Source: Anaerocolumna cellulosilytica
GTDB lineage: Bacteria; Bacillota; Clostridia; Lachnospirales; Lachnospiraceae
Direction: 5' to 3'
Length of the DNA stretch: 64,000 bases
Assembly: GCF_014218335.1 (NCBI RefSeq)
Contig: NZ_AP023367.1
Span: forward strand, 4,025,501 to 4,089,500
Shown here: positions 8,814 through 18,341 of the stretch, piece after piece
Layout: every line of letters starts with the position of its first letter
Position numbering within the stretch: the stretch's first letter is position 1
Program-made: the position numbers and the translations under genes
Notes under the pieces: generated by a model
The model's input: only the letters and a program-made list of their open reading frames with translations
What the model was told of the DNA's origin: nothing
Databases searched by the model: none

Positions 8814-10680
8814 TCTGCACTACTCCTTCCTTATAATATTTCCCTTGGACAACAAACATCTTGTAATAATCCCCTCTATTCTCCATTAGTTCCGCATGGC
8901 TGCCGTATTCTTTTAATCCATCCCTGTCAAATAGGGCAATCTTATCACAAAATTTTGTACTGGCAAGTCGATGTGATATATAAAGGGCGGTTTTTCCCGC
9001 TATTAGTTCACTGAAATTCTGATAAATTTCTGCTTCAGCCAAAGCATCTAACGCTGCTGTTGGTTCATCCATGATAACCATGTTCCCATTCTTATACAAG
9101 GCTCTTGCAATAGCAAGCTTTTGGCTTTCACCACCGGAGAACTCTACTCCGTCATCTTCAATCACCTTAAGCATAGTATGCTTATAGCCTTTTGGAAGAT
9201 TTTCTATTTTTTCTAAAAGTCCTACTTTTTCAATCGCTTTTTTTACCCTGGCCAAATCAACCTTACCGGAGGAACATGCTACATTCTCTGTAATATTAAA
9301 GGCTAGAATATTTACATCTTGAAAAACAACTGAAAACATAGAGAACAGTTCCTCTTTATTATAATCCCTTATGGGCACTCCATTGATACGGATTTCACCT
9401 TCTGTAACATCAAAAAGCCCTGTCATTAATTTTACAAGTGTACTTTTTCCGGCTCCGTTGATTCCTACGATTGCTAATTTTTCACCCTTATGTATAGTAA
9501 AGTTAAAGTTTTTAATAATATAATTATCTGTGTCCGGATACTTAAAACTGACATTATCAAATATAATTTCTAACGTATCATTTTTAACTGCCTTTTTATC
9601 ACCCCCCTTTTCCCCCATATCACATTCCATAAAGGTATAATAATCATATACATATTGTCCTTCATTTAGGATAAAAGAGAACTGTTCTATTGCTGTTTTT
9701 AAGAGGAGGCTCAATACTGTTACTGCACCAAGATACATAGAAAAATCTGCAATGGACATTCCGTGAATTACTTTATATATCAATATGCCATAGGTAAGCG
9801 AATTACTAATCAGTAAGAAGCCTAAATCCAGAAAACCAAGTCGATACTCCCGGTTTTTTATTATTTTTTGAATTCCTATATAATTGTGTATCTCTTTGTC
9901 ATAGTTTTCTAAAATCCTATGTTTGAACTGATATAAACGGATATCCTTACCATAACCAAAATCATGAGTGGTATTATAATAGTATCTTTTTTTCCGCTCA
10001 CTGTGGGCAATGGCTTCCTTTCTGGCGTATTGAAACTTATGTACCTGACGGTTAATATAAATACCCATCAGTATATTACTAATTAAGCCAGCTAATATGA
10101 AAAAATGTAAACGCCCTATGAAAACGGTCAGTATAAGTATAGTGATTACCTCTGCCGGCAGTTTGAACAATTTATGATAAACCCCTTCTACCCCATTATC
10201 ATTACTGCTGGTAGCCTCTAAGGCCCTTCCGTTTTTCTCAAAGAATTTCGCATCCTCCATATATTTATAATCAATACTCACAAGCTTTTTAAAGGTATCT
10301 CTAATATAATCAATCCTTAACTTAGTGATACAAGGATACGAAAGGTTCTCTATATAGTTTTTTAAAAATCCAAAGACTATGCTAAGTCCTAAATATATAC
10401 CTATTATTATTAAAACTCCATTATAACTACCGGTACCTGCTATTTCATCAATAAGGTACTTGGGAAATAGAATCGCTATGAATGGATAGACTGCTCCGGT
10501 TATGGTATAGATAAGAAAGTATACAAATATAGTTTTATTATGGTCTTTTACATTCAAAAGCAGTCGCTTTAACATATCTCCAACTGGATATTTCTCTAAG
10601 TTTTCTTCTTTCAACTTAAACTCCCATCCGTGTGCTTTAGCACACATTCTAATCAAGCTGTTAAAAATCTTGTTAAACAT
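8800..10680 (-). CDS. ABC exporter half-transporter (first subunit)
   Basis: A 626-residue fused permease-ATPase, paralogous to its downstream neighbour. An N-terminal amphipathic segment precedes the membrane domain (about 40-340). The ATPase domain (about 370-626) has GINGAGKST, FSGGESQK, VIMDEP and ISHR. Both half-transporters keep a catalytic Glu after Walker B, unlike heterodimers with one dead site. The gene starts three bases after the stop of the ArsR-type regulator, so the three genes form one operon in which the regulator comes first. Confidence 0.9.
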   Translation of the reverse strand: MFNKIFNSLIRMCAKAHGWEFKLKEENLEKYPVGDMLKRLLLNVKDHNKTIFVYFLIYTITGAVYPFIAILFPKYLIDEIAGTGSYNGVLIIIGIYLGLSIVFGFLKNYIENLSYPCITKLRIDYIRDTFKKLVSIDYKYMEDAKFFEKNGRALEATSSNDNGVEGVYHKLFKLPAEVITILILTVFIGRLHFFILAGLISNILMGIYINRQVHKFQYARKEAIAHSERKKRYYYNTTHDFGYGKDIRLYQFKHRILENYDKEIHNYIGIQKIIKNREYRLGFLDLGFLLISNSLTYGILIYKVIHGMSIADFSMYLGAVTVLSLLLKTAIEQFSFILNEGQYVYDYYTFMECDMGEKGGDKKAVKNDTLEIIFDNVSFKYPDTDNYIIKNFNFTIHKGEKLAIVGINGAGKSTLVKLMTGLFDVTEGEIRINGVPIRDYNKEELFSMFSVVFQDVNILAFNITENVACSSGKVDLARVKKAIEKVGLLEKIENLPKGYKHTMLKVIEDDGVEFSGGESQKLAIARALYKNGNMVIMDEPTAALDALAEAEIYQNFSELIAGKTALYISHRLASTKFCDKIALFDRDGLKEYGSHAELMENRGDYYKMFVVQGKYYKEGVVQNVSD

Positions 10681-10683
10681 CTT

Positions 10684-11823
10684 TTATACAGTTACTGCCA
10701 GTCTTTTTATAGTCTCACCTAATTCTGTAAGCTTTACAGGATTTAAGCTATAATATACTTTTTTTGCTTTTTCAATATTTACAGTAATACAGACCATTTC
10801 AGACTGTAGAAGTATATTCATATGATGGGATACAGTTGCCGGAGTAAGCTTAAGGGCATCTGCCATCTCTTGTAAATACAGTTCTTTGCCTGATAACAGG
10901 TGTAATATTTTTAACCTGGTAGCATCACCTATGGCTTTCAAATCTGCTGTCAACTGCGTGTCATTAAACTCATTCATATTTTTTCTTTTTAGCAGATCAT
11001 TGAGATAGATGCCGATTATAAATTGTCTTGTGTTCACTTTGCTGGTGACGGTTAACTGGTTAAAACAAATAATAGTCGGCTGAATCTTACAAGCAACCTC
11101 CGTTTCAAAACGAAGTGTTTTATTGTCTTCCAATCCTTTGTAAAAAGCATCCTTATCCTTCATTAATTCCACATAATTCTCAAAATCCTCCTGAATAACC
11201 GAAAAGTGTGCTTTAACGATTTCAGAAGCAGCTTTTAAAAACTGCTGCATTTCATTAAAAACCTTATATCTGTCACTATAAAGTTCTATCATGCGCAGCT
11301 TGAATCCATCATCTACTTCCATTTTACGAAGTACACTGATTATATCCGAAATATTTGAAATCTTAAATTTATCTGATAAAATCTCTCTTGTATCCAGCTC
11401 CAGTATATCTTTAACCAATGAATCAATCATTTCATCGATATCTGTCACGGACAAATCTTTCTCTAACCTCTCCTGGTTGTTATGTACCAGACAGGAAAGC
11501 AATGATAAATTATCTTTCTCAAATTCTGTCTTAACAAAATACGGCTTTAAAACCGGATACTTCTCCAATAAATTCAAGTTGTCCTCTGTTACTCTTTTCT
11601 TAAACTCAATTAGCTTTAATAGATATTCCTTCATTTGAATATCATTCATTCCAAACTTTTCAGAGTTATTAATGACCTCCTGAATCCTTGTGTTCTCCAC
11701 GTCTAAAATACTCTCAACAGCCTCTAGCATCCATAAGGGTGTTTTTTGAATCACATAGTTTTCCACATCATTCACCTCATCTAATCTTTTAGATATACTA
11801 TCATAAATTTTGATGTTTATCAA
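10684..11823 (-). CDS. ArsR-type winged-helix regulator with long N-terminal domain
   Basis: A 379-residue protein whose last 95 residues form an ArsR-like winged helix (ADLKAIGDATRLKILHLL, then LTPATVSHHMNILLQ as recognition helix). The N-terminal 280 residues are helical, polar and without a recognised domain; this large extension is seen in a Firmicutes subgroup of ArsR proteins next to ABC exporters. It probably senses a ligand of the exporter and controls the operon. The start appears to be TTG at 11823 without a good ribosome binding site, so the true start is uncertain. Confidence 0.8.
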   Translation of the reverse strand: MINIKIYDSISKRLDEVNDVENYVIQKTPLWMLEAVESILDVENTRIQEVINNSEKFGMNDIQMKEYLLKLIEFKKRVTEDNLNLLEKYPVLKPYFVKTEFEKDNLSLLSCLVHNNQERLEKDLSVTDIDEMIDSLVKDILELDTREILSDKFKISNISDIISVLRKMEVDDGFKLRMIELYSDRYKVFNEMQQFLKAASEIVKAHFSVIQEDFENYVELMKDKDAFYKGLEDNKTLRFETEVACKIQPTIICFNQLTVTSKVNTRQFIIGIYLNDLLKRKNMNEFNDTQLTADLKAIGDATRLKILHLLSGKELYLQEMADALKLTPATVSHHMNILLQSEMVCITVNIEKAKKVYYSLNPVKLTELGETIKRLAVTV

Positions 11824-11913
11824 CTACTTTTTATGTACATCTAAAATCAATCATAGATATCAATCTAACATAACAATGAATAGGCCTGCAGAAACGGTAA
11901 GCTTCCTGATAAC

Positions 11914-11943
11914 AAAAAAGCAGAAACAATAAAATGTCTCTGC
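11914..11943 (-). terminator. Intrinsic terminator after the ABC-2 operon
   Basis: On the minus strand GCAGAGACA and TGTTTCTGC form a stem with a six-base AT loop, followed by a run of six T. It lies 33 bases past the stop of the ABC-2 permease gene and before the ArsR-type gene. Confidence 0.7.
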
Positions 11944-11975
11944 CTCTTTAACAATATTAATTTTGAATATTCGTA

Positions 11976-13181
11976 TTATATTTGTATGTCTCTTTTCTTA
12001 AATACCACCAATGAAATGGTTAAAAATACTACCGTAGAAATAACTGATACGATAATTACCGTCGGCAAAGTAAATGCTAAAGACCCGGTATATGATATAA
12101 TTCTACCGGAGAGAATTCCTTCAATTTCCGTATACTGCAAGAAGATGAAAGCAGATAGTCTACGGTAAGTAGTTGATAACATATAGACAATATTTGTTCC
12201 AAGAATAGTTGAGATAGCAACAGTTATTGATACAACACTGGACTTAACCAAAGTGGATATCATAAAAATAAAGGTGACCATAACAACAATAAATAGACCT
12301 TGCAAAAACAGCCCTCGCAGCAGGTACTCTGACAGTGAAATATAATGTCCCGAACCCATAATCTGACTCAGAACCTCTTTTCCATTCTCAATAATATATT
12401 CATATTGTACACCTACTAACATCGGTCTGGCAAAGCTTCCAAAACCTTTCACCAGTCCAACTCCCAAAAAGAAGACAAACTGCGTAAGCATAATTAACCC
12501 AAGGGAACTAAAAAGCATTACAATATATTTACTCAGTAATACCTTAATCCTGCTAACCGGCTGAATTAATAAAAATTTTAAAGTGGCCGGGTTATATTCG
12601 TTGGACACACAGTCCGCATTAAATAGTATTAAACCAAAAGCCAGAAAAACAGAAGCTACTAAAATAATATTCCCTACGTAATAATTGATTCCGGTGTTAT
12701 AGGATTCATCATCCGGTCTTACATTATGCTCCAGGCTCATTGTAAGACGTTCTAATTCCTGTTCAAGATATGCCTTTGAATCCTGGTTGCTCTCATCTTC
12801 TAAATCCGCTTGTATATTTTCTATCCGTTCTTTTGCATACTCTCTCCAGTCAAATTCACTCCTAACTTCAAGATCTAACTTGGCTTGCTCTAACTGTTCT
12901 TCCAAACTGGTTAGATATGCTCTTGCACTTATAATTTCCTCTTTTACATCTTCTGTTTCATTTTCTTCTAACCCGCTGACATAAGTTTGCTGGTAAGAAA
13001 TTTCTGACTCCAGGTTGGATATCCGGTATTCCGGGCTGTTGTATTTTAAATAGTTTCTCTCCTGTGTTTCACTGACATATACCAGCACACCAGATAATAA
13101 TACAAATAAAGCTAATATAATATAGGTCTTTTTCTTAGAAAATAGTTTTACAAATTCATTTATTACTAATCCTTTAAACAT
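11976..13181 (-). CDS. ABC-2 type permease subunit
   Basis: A 401-residue membrane protein with one N-terminal membrane segment (residues 17-36), a long charged extracytoplasmic coiled-coil region (about 45-155, rich in Glu and Gln), and five further hydrophobic segments at the C-terminus. This is the usual plan of ABC-2 permeases paired with soluble ATPases (bacitracin, lantibiotic or Na+ exporters). Its start codon overlaps the stop of the ATPase gene (TAATG), so translation is coupled. The substrate is unknown. Confidence 0.85.
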   Translation of the reverse strand: MFKGLVINEFVKLFSKKKTYIILALFVLLSGVLVYVSETQERNYLKYNSPEYRISNLESEISYQQTYVSGLEENETEDVKEEIISARAYLTSLEEQLEQAKLDLEVRSEFDWREYAKERIENIQADLEDESNQDSKAYLEQELERLTMSLEHNVRPDDESYNTGINYYVGNIILVASVFLAFGLILFNADCVSNEYNPATLKFLLIQPVSRIKVLLSKYIVMLFSSLGLIMLTQFVFFLGVGLVKGFGSFARPMLVGVQYEYIIENGKEVLSQIMGSGHYISLSEYLLRGLFLQGLFIVVMVTFIFMISTLVKSSVVSITVAISTILGTNIVYMLSTTYRRLSAFIFLQYTEIEGILSGRIISYTGSLAFTLPTVIIVSVISTVVFLTISLVVFKKRDIQI

Positions 13182-14086
13182 TATCTGATACCTCCCCTGA
13201 TTAATTCCATATACCGTTCTTCCAGCTCTTTGAAATGCTTAGCAAAGGAATCAACTTCTATTCCGGCATCCACTATATCCTTAAGGACTTCGCTGGATTT
13301 TCTTTCTGAAAGCTCCAGTGTGTAGCCGATTGGGTTCTCAATTACGGATACGATTCCTTCAATCCCTGATAGTATGTTATATGTTCTTTCCTCTTTTATG
13401 GTTTCCAAACTAAACACCAGTGAGTCATACATCAAATCCATGCTTTCTACAGAAGTTATTATGCCATCTTCAATAAAGGCTACTGTATCACAAAGATTTT
13501 GAATTTCACCAAGAATATGAGAAGATACGAATACTGCCATTCCTTCTTTCTCTGCCAATTCCTTTAGAATTTCTCTAAGTTCTACAATGCCGTTAGGATC
13601 TAATCCATTGGTAGGCTCATCTAGAATCAGCAGTTTGGGATTCGACAGCAGTGCTGCTGCAAGACCTAGTCTTTGTTTCATACCCAGAGAGTATTTCTTC
13701 ATCTTATCTTTGATACGTCCCTCTAAACCAACCAGTTTTACAATTTCATCAATTCTATTTTTTGAAATACCACGTATTCTTGCTATCTGCATTAAATTCT
13801 CATAACCGGATAAATAACTGTAAAGCTCTGGGGATTCTACGACTGCTCCGATATGCTTTAAAGCGGCTTCCCGGTTCTTTTTGATATCATTTCCCATTAT
13901 GGTAATAGAACCACTGTCCATAGATATTAAATCTACCAGCATTTTAATGGTTGTTGTCTTACCGGAACCGTTGGGTCCTAAAAATCCAAAAATTTCTCCT
14001 TCCTTAATTGTAAAGGAAATCCCTTTTATAATTGATCTTTTACCAAATTTTTTTTGAAGGTTATCCACTTTTAAAACTTCCACCAT
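13181..14086 (-). CDS. ABC transporter ATP-binding subunit (BcrA/CcmA type)
   Basis: A soluble ATPase of 301 residues if translation starts at ATG 14086 (MVEVLKVDNLQKKFG). The longer frame reaches 14239, but its extra residues run through a diverged copy of the repeat described below, and AAAGGA stands 13 bases before the proposed ATG. Motifs: Walker A GPNGSGKTT, signature YSLGMKQR, Walker B LLILDEP, switch SSHIL. The C-terminal 80 residues match the accessory region of BcrA-type ATPases. It pairs with the downstream ABC-2 permease. Confidence 0.9.
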   Translation of the reverse strand: MVEVLKVDNLQKKFGKRSIIKGISFTIKEGEIFGFLGPNGSGKTTTIKMLVDLISMDSGSITIMGNDIKKNREAALKHIGAVVESPELYSYLSGYENLMQIARIRGISKNRIDEIVKLVGLEGRIKDKMKKYSLGMKQRLGLAAALLSNPKLLILDEPTNGLDPNGIVELREILKELAEKEGMAVFVSSHILGEIQNLCDTVAFIEDGIITSVESMDLMYDSLVFSLETIKEERTYNILSGIEGIVSVIENPIGYTLELSERKSSEVLKDIVDAGIEVDSFAKHFKELEERYMELIRGGIR

Positions 14087-14172
14087 ATTAATAACCATAT
14101 CCTTTCCGATATCTGCACACTTTGTCGGCAAGCACACATTTGTGTAAAATTGCTTTCTAGATTCACACAAAT

Positions 14173-14210
14173 CTCTCTGCATACTACAAACTAGCTTGCG
14201 GTACTGCACA
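14173..14210 (-). repeat. Diverged copy of dispersed palindromic repeat (copy 3)
   Basis: On the minus strand this segment agrees with the copy at 52800-52838 in about 24 of 38 positions, with two long matching blocks (GCAGTA, CGCAAGCT) and TATGCA. A short GAAAG-N5-CTTTC stem with T-run precedes it, as a similar terminator-like stem precedes copy 2. It lies in the leader of the ABC ATPase gene. Confidence 0.5.
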
Positions 14211-14275
14211 AAAAGAAAGATTTGCTTTCCAGCTTCCAAAGATTCTGCAACTTCCTGTTTTTCCTATACTTAAGT

Positions 14276-14304
14276 ATTCTACCGTTAAATACCATTCTAA
14301 ACAA
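14276..14304 (-). promoter_or_regulatory. Promoter of the ABC-2 transporter operon
   Basis: Minus strand TTGTTT (14299-14304), 17 bases, TAGAAT (14276-14281). This puts the transcript start near 14270 and supports the downstream start codon for the ATPase, leaving a leader of about 180 bases that contains the repeat copy. Confidence 0.55.
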
Positions 14305-14473
14305 CTTAAAAAGTCTTACGATTTTCTTAATGCACTTTTATACTCGTTAATATCCATCTGGTTTACATTCCTAAAATGATGTTCGTAAGTCTCAAAGTGA
14401 AGTACTAAGAACAGATCAATGGGCTTTTAGACACAATATGGCGTAGTATTCCTAGAAAAATCTATAAAAACAC

Positions 14474-14701
14474 TTGCAAAATAGTAAATATACGATAAAA
14501 TAGAAATGAATGTTTACCACTTATAGCCCATAGCCAGGTAAGGTACACAATAGAAAAGCAGGGTGACTGCATTTTAACCTAGCAAATGCATATTTGTACC
14601 TGACACACAGATGGGAGTCAAGGTGAAAGAAAATATATAGAAGAAAGGACGCCACTTATTAATTCTTTAGCCTTTTTTGTGGCAATTAAATGGTGTATTA
14701 A
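14474..14701 (+). promoter_or_regulatory. Promoter and long leader of the ABC-F gene
   Basis: TTGCAA (14474-14479), 16 bases, TAAAAT (14496-14501) would start a leader of about 195 bases. The leader can form GCAG-N5-CTGC (near 14560) and GCCAC...GTGGC (near 14652-14684), the latter enclosing a T-rich stretch just before the start codon. No convincing leader ORF was found. The gap upstream (14305-14473) shows nothing else. Confidence 0.4.
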
Positions 14702-16336
14702 ATGATACAAGCAAGTAATGTAACTTTGAGGCTTGGCAAGAGAGCCTTATTTGAGGATGTAAATATTAAATTTACTGAAGGAAACTGTTATGGTTTAATC
14801 GGTGCAAACGGTGCAGGAAAATCTACGTTCCTAAAGATTTTGTCCGGACAGATAGAGGCAAGTAAAGGAGATATTTTAATAACTCCCGGACAAAGATTAT
14901 CTTTCTTACAACAAGATCACTTTAAATATGACCAGTATGATGTTTTGAATACGGTTATTATGGGGAATCAAAGATTATATGAAATAATGAAAGAAAAAGA
15001 TGCCATCTATGCTAAAGAAGATTTTACAGAAGCAGACGGTATTAAAGCCAGTGAATTAGAAGGTGAATTCGCTTCCTTAAACGGTTGGGAAGCGGAAGCA
15101 GATGCCTCAACTTTATTAAACGGTCTAGGCATAGATACTGGCCTTCATTCCAAGTTAATGAGTGAACTAAGTGGTGGTGAGAAGGTTAAGGTCTTACTTG
15201 CCCAGGCTCTTTTTGGTAATCCTGACATCCTTTTATTGGATGAGCCTACCAACCATTTGGATTTAGAAGCCATCCGTTGGTTAGAAGAATTCTTAATCAA
15301 CTTTGAAAATACAGTAATCGTAGTATCCCATGACCGATACTTCCTCAATAAGGTATGTACTCATACGGCTGACATTGATTACGCTAAAATCCAGCTTTAT
15401 GCCGGTAACTATGACTTTTGGTATGAATCCAGCCAGTTAATGGTTAAGCAAATGAAAGAAGCCAATAAAAAGAAGGAAGAAAAAATTAAAGAGCTTCAGG
15501 AATTTATTCAGCGGTTTAGCGCCAATGCTTCTAAATCAAAGCAGGCCACTTCCCGTAAGAAAGCACTTGAAAAAATTGAACTGGATGACATCCGTCCTTC
15601 CAGCCGTAAATACCCATACATTGATTTTAGACCACACCGCGAAATCGGAAATGAAGTCTTAACCGTAACTAACTTATCAAAAACCATTGATGGTGTTAAA
15701 GTACTTGATAATATCTCTTTTACTATTAACAAAGATGATAAAGTTGCTTTCGTGGGACCTAACACCCAGGCAACAACTGTTTTATTCCGTATCCTTGCAG
15801 GGGATTTAGAACCCGATGAAGGAACTTATAAATGGGGAATCACCACTACTCAGTCTTACTTCCCAAAAGATAACACAAAAGACTTTGATACTGATGATAT
15901 TATTGTTGACTGGCTTATGCCATATTCTCCTGAAAAGGATGTTACTTATGTACGTGGCTTCTTAGGACGTATGCTCTTTGCTGGTGAAGAGGGTGTCAAA
16001 AAAGTTCGCGTTCTTTCCGGTGGTGAAAAGGTTAGAGTTATGTTATCCAAAATGATGATTGTTGGTGCCAATGCATTAATTATGGACGAACCTACAAACC
16101 ATTTGGACATGGAATCCATTACTGCTTTAAACAATGGATTAATAAAATTCCCGGGTGTTATATTATTTACTTCCCAGGATCACCAGTTTATACAAACCAT
16201 TGCAAACCGTATTATGGAACTTACTCCAAACGGCCTGATTGACAAAGTAACTACGTACGACGAATACCTGGACAGCGATGAATTTGCACGTAAAAGACAA
16301 GTAATGCAGATTGACCGTACCGAAGATGAGATGTAA
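14702..16336 (+). CDS. ABC-F protein of YkpA/YbiT type with degenerate second ATP site
   Basis: A 544-residue soluble protein with two ABC ATPase domains joined by a charged linker (about 235-300). Such proteins act on the ribosome. Domain 1 has intact GANGAGKST, LSGGE and LLLDEPTNHLD. In domain 2 the Walker A reads GPNTQATT (residues 352-359), so the P-loop Lys is Thr358, and the switch motif reads FTSQDHQF, with Gln at the usual His; signature (LSGGE) and Walker B (IMDEPTNHLD) are kept. The YkpA sequence as I recall it keeps both the Lys and the His. A weak ribosome binding site precedes ATG 14702. A strong bidirectional terminator follows. Confidence 0.9.
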   Translation: MIQASNVTLRLGKRALFEDVNIKFTEGNCYGLIGANGAGKSTFLKILSGQIEASKGDILITPGQRLSFLQQDHFKYDQYDVLNTVIMGNQRLYEIMKEKDAIYAKEDFTEADGIKASELEGEFASLNGWEAEADASTLLNGLGIDTGLHSKLMSELSGGEKVKVLLAQALFGNPDILLLDEPTNHLDLEAIRWLEEFLINFENTVIVVSHDRYFLNKVCTHTADIDYAKIQLYAGNYDFWYESSQLMVKQMKEANKKKEEKIKELQEFIQRFSANASKSKQATSRKKALEKIELDDIRPSSRKYPYIDFRPHREIGNEVLTVTNLSKTIDGVKVLDNISFTINKDDKVAFVGPNTQATTVLFRILAGDLEPDEGTYKWGITTTQSYFPKDNTKDFDTDDIIVDWLMPYSPEKDVTYVRGFLGRMLFAGEEGVKKVRVLSGGEKVRVMLSKMMIVGANALIMDEPTNHLDMESITALNNGLIKFPGVILFTSQDHQFIQTIANRIMELTPNGLIDKVTTYDEYLDSDEFARKRQVMQIDRTEDEM

Positions 16337-16420
16337 TTATTATACAAAACTTCACAAAGGTTTCTTATGTTGACTTTGCCCTATCTTAGATAAGGACGCC
16401 CGCAGTGAATTAATTTATAG

Positions 16421-16470
16421 TAAAATCCCTCTCTGCTATCCCTATGAGATGCAGAGAGGGATTTTATTAT
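16421..16470. terminator. Bidirectional terminator
   Basis: AAAATCCCTCTCTGC (16422-16436) and its exact complement (16451-16465) form a 15-base-pair stem with U-runs on both strands. It lies between the convergent ABC-F and nucleotidyltransferase genes. Confidence 0.95.
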
Positions 16471-17258
16471 TACTTTATAGAATTTTGAAATAATACTGCA
16501 TGCAAATTATCCTTAATCCACTGCAAAAACTTTAAGTCGAAAACCCCTATTATTTCCTCCGAAAGATTCTCAAGGACAAATTCAAGAATCCTGATTATAT
16601 ATGCATTCGCTATAGTAAACCCCTCTGGAGTAAGATTTTTATACGCCCCTTCAACCCAGTTATACTGTTCCTCTGGAATCAACTCATTCAGCTTTTTTAA
16701 GCCGAGATAAGCATACTCTTTATCATAAATATAACGAAGTAGTATTGCTGCATTTGCCACTGCTTCATCCATAATTCTGGCAGTCCATGCATAATTTTTT
16801 CTTTGATAGGCACTATCGGCCTCCACAAAATAATATAAGGTATTATTAAAACAATTGACAAGCTGTTCTTTACTCAGCCTTTTTGTCTCCACCTTATACT
16901 CTCCAAATAAATTATCCGGATCATAATAAACCTTAATCGGTTCTCCATAGCAGGGAAAATCCTCCTTTGTAACCGTATACAGATCAAAATGCAGTACATC
17001 TGAAAATATGGCTAAGGTCTGTTTCATGCCAAAATCATTCTCTGTAGTATAAACAATCGAATTATAAGCATTAAGATATGAAAGCCTTCTTTCAAGAAAA
17101 GATTCATAATTTTTCTTTGTTACTACCGCATACATGTCCACATCAGAATATGCATCATCATCGCCACGTCCAATGGATCCTTTTAAAAGAATGGCTTCAC
17201 ACAGTCCGTCCTGTATGATCTTACTTCCAACAGCTTCAATCGCTTTATATGTTTTCAT
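16470..17258 (-). CDS. Nucleotidyltransferase-domain protein
   Basis: A 262-residue protein whose N-terminal half carries the DNA polymerase beta-like nucleotidyltransferase motif GSIGRGDDDAYSDVDMY (about residues 23-39), with the paired Asp residues needed for metal binding. The C-terminal half is helical, as in aminoglycoside or streptomycin adenylyltransferase-like proteins. It could inactivate a drug or modify another small molecule; the substrate is not clear. ATG 17258 has GGGA six bases upstream; ATG 17270 is in frame but has none. It stands alone. Confidence 0.8.
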   Translation of the reverse strand: MKTYKAIEAVGSKIIQDGLCEAILLKGSIGRGDDDAYSDVDMYAVVTKKNYESFLERRLSYLNAYNSIVYTTENDFGMKQTLAIFSDVLHFDLYTVTKEDFPCYGEPIKVYYDPDNLFGEYKVETKRLSKEQLVNCFNNTLYYFVEADSAYQRKNYAWTARIMDEAVANAAILLRYIYDKEYAYLGLKKLNELIPEEQYNWVEGAYKNLTPEGFTIANAYIIRILEFVLENLSEEIIGVFDLKFLQWIKDNLHAVLFQNSIK

Positions 17259-17463
17259 CGTTATTCCCATCTGCGTACTTTAATACGCACCTAAATCAAT
17301 ACTTGCTAGTGAGCATCAATCGAACTTATTATTCTTTACAACGTTTATTCTACTAAATTATTCTAGCATATTCAATTACCAATTTACCTGCACTTTGATT
17401 GATTCCCAAAAAATCTGAACTTCAAAATCCCAGCCATCTAAGAATAAATCACTCAGAAAGCAA

Positions 17464-17508
17464 TCAAAAAAAGCTCCATGACTTTTAGAAATAAAAAAGT
17501 CATGGAGC
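17464..17508 (-). terminator. Intrinsic terminator of the phospholipase-like gene
   Basis: On the minus strand GCTCCATGACTTTT pairs with its complement (plus positions 17473-17486 and 17495-17508), followed by seven T. It lies 13 bases past the stop codon of the downstream-reading gene. Confidence 0.9.
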
Positions 17509-17520
17509 AGGTAAGCTTTT

Positions 17521-18117
17521 TTAAGCAGCTTCCATTTCTCCAATACCAAGCTGCAGATAATTAAACTCAAAAATCTTTAAGATAGCATCGACTACCTTAT
17601 GGCATAATTCTACAATGTACATACAGTCGTTCTTTATCTTACCAACCACTTTTAAATACTCTTCATGCATTTGTCTTATGAATTGGAGAATCTCTTCTAC
17701 CGTTTCCATGGTATGGCTCTTGTCTCTAGCCTTAATTGCATCTTCACTCTTGACATACTCTTTTAACGCAAACTTTAAATCACGCTCATAAAGACAGTGC
17801 TCCTTCATAGTTCCGGTAAAGGATCTATTATGGGGATAGGTAAAATAGTCTGCAATGTAGTGTGTTATTACGCCCAAATGCCTGGTATAATAGCGGGTTA
17901 ACCCTCTTTCTGCTTCGTAATCATCCGTTATCTTCTTAATTTCATTCTCTAGGATTTCAAAGGTTTCATCTATAGTGTGTCTCCTAGTAATAAAAGAGGG
18001 GACACAATCAGGGAGTATACTTCCTATATAAAAAGACTTTTTATGGTTAAATAAGCCTTCCACATTCATGCTTTTTATTAAATATTTCGCTAATGAGATA
18101 TGTGATTTTTTTCTCAT
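17521..18117 (-). CDS. Zinc-dependent phospholipase C family protein
   Basis: A 198-residue all-helical protein of the Zn_dep_PLPC type (PF00882). Candidate zinc ligands are visible: an early His (KKSHISLA), IGSILPDCVPSF with Asp, RRHTIDE, and HLGVITHYIADYFTYPHN, which contains the HxxxxxHxxxDxxxxPH pattern of the family. There is no signal peptide, so unlike the Clostridium alpha-toxins it should stay inside the cell. ATG 18117 is preceded by GGGGGA; an upstream in-frame ATG at 18129 lies before that site. It stands alone. Confidence 0.85.
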   Translation of the reverse strand: MRKKSHISLAKYLIKSMNVEGLFNHKKSFYIGSILPDCVPSFITRRHTIDETFEILENEIKKITDDYEAERGLTRYYTRHLGVITHYIADYFTYPHNRSFTGTMKEHCLYERDLKFALKEYVKSEDAIKARDKSHTMETVEEILQFIRQMHEEYLKVVGKIKNDCMYIVELCHKVVDAILKIFEFNYLQLGIGEMEAA

Positions 18118-18341
18118 AAAGTCCCCCATTCATTCGGTCATATAATTCAGTTAACTTACCTTGAGTCATCTATCAGCCTTGCAAATCGACATATCATGAC
18201 GCTGATAATAATATTTATTTTACTACTAAAATGGTTATTACACAATAGTAAAATATCTGTAAAATAAGAATTAATAAATTCTAATCAATAAGATGATTTA
18301 CGAAACAATTGACCACTTGTATTAAAATATAACTATGAATA

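Noticed and set aside
14506-14526. Possible six-codon leader peptide before the ABC-F gene
   Set aside because: The ATG lies at or before the predicted transcript start and lacks a ribosome binding site.
17376-17570. Minus-strand ORF past the phospholipase-like gene
   Set aside because: It runs through the strong terminator at 17464-17508 and overlaps the gene end in another frame.
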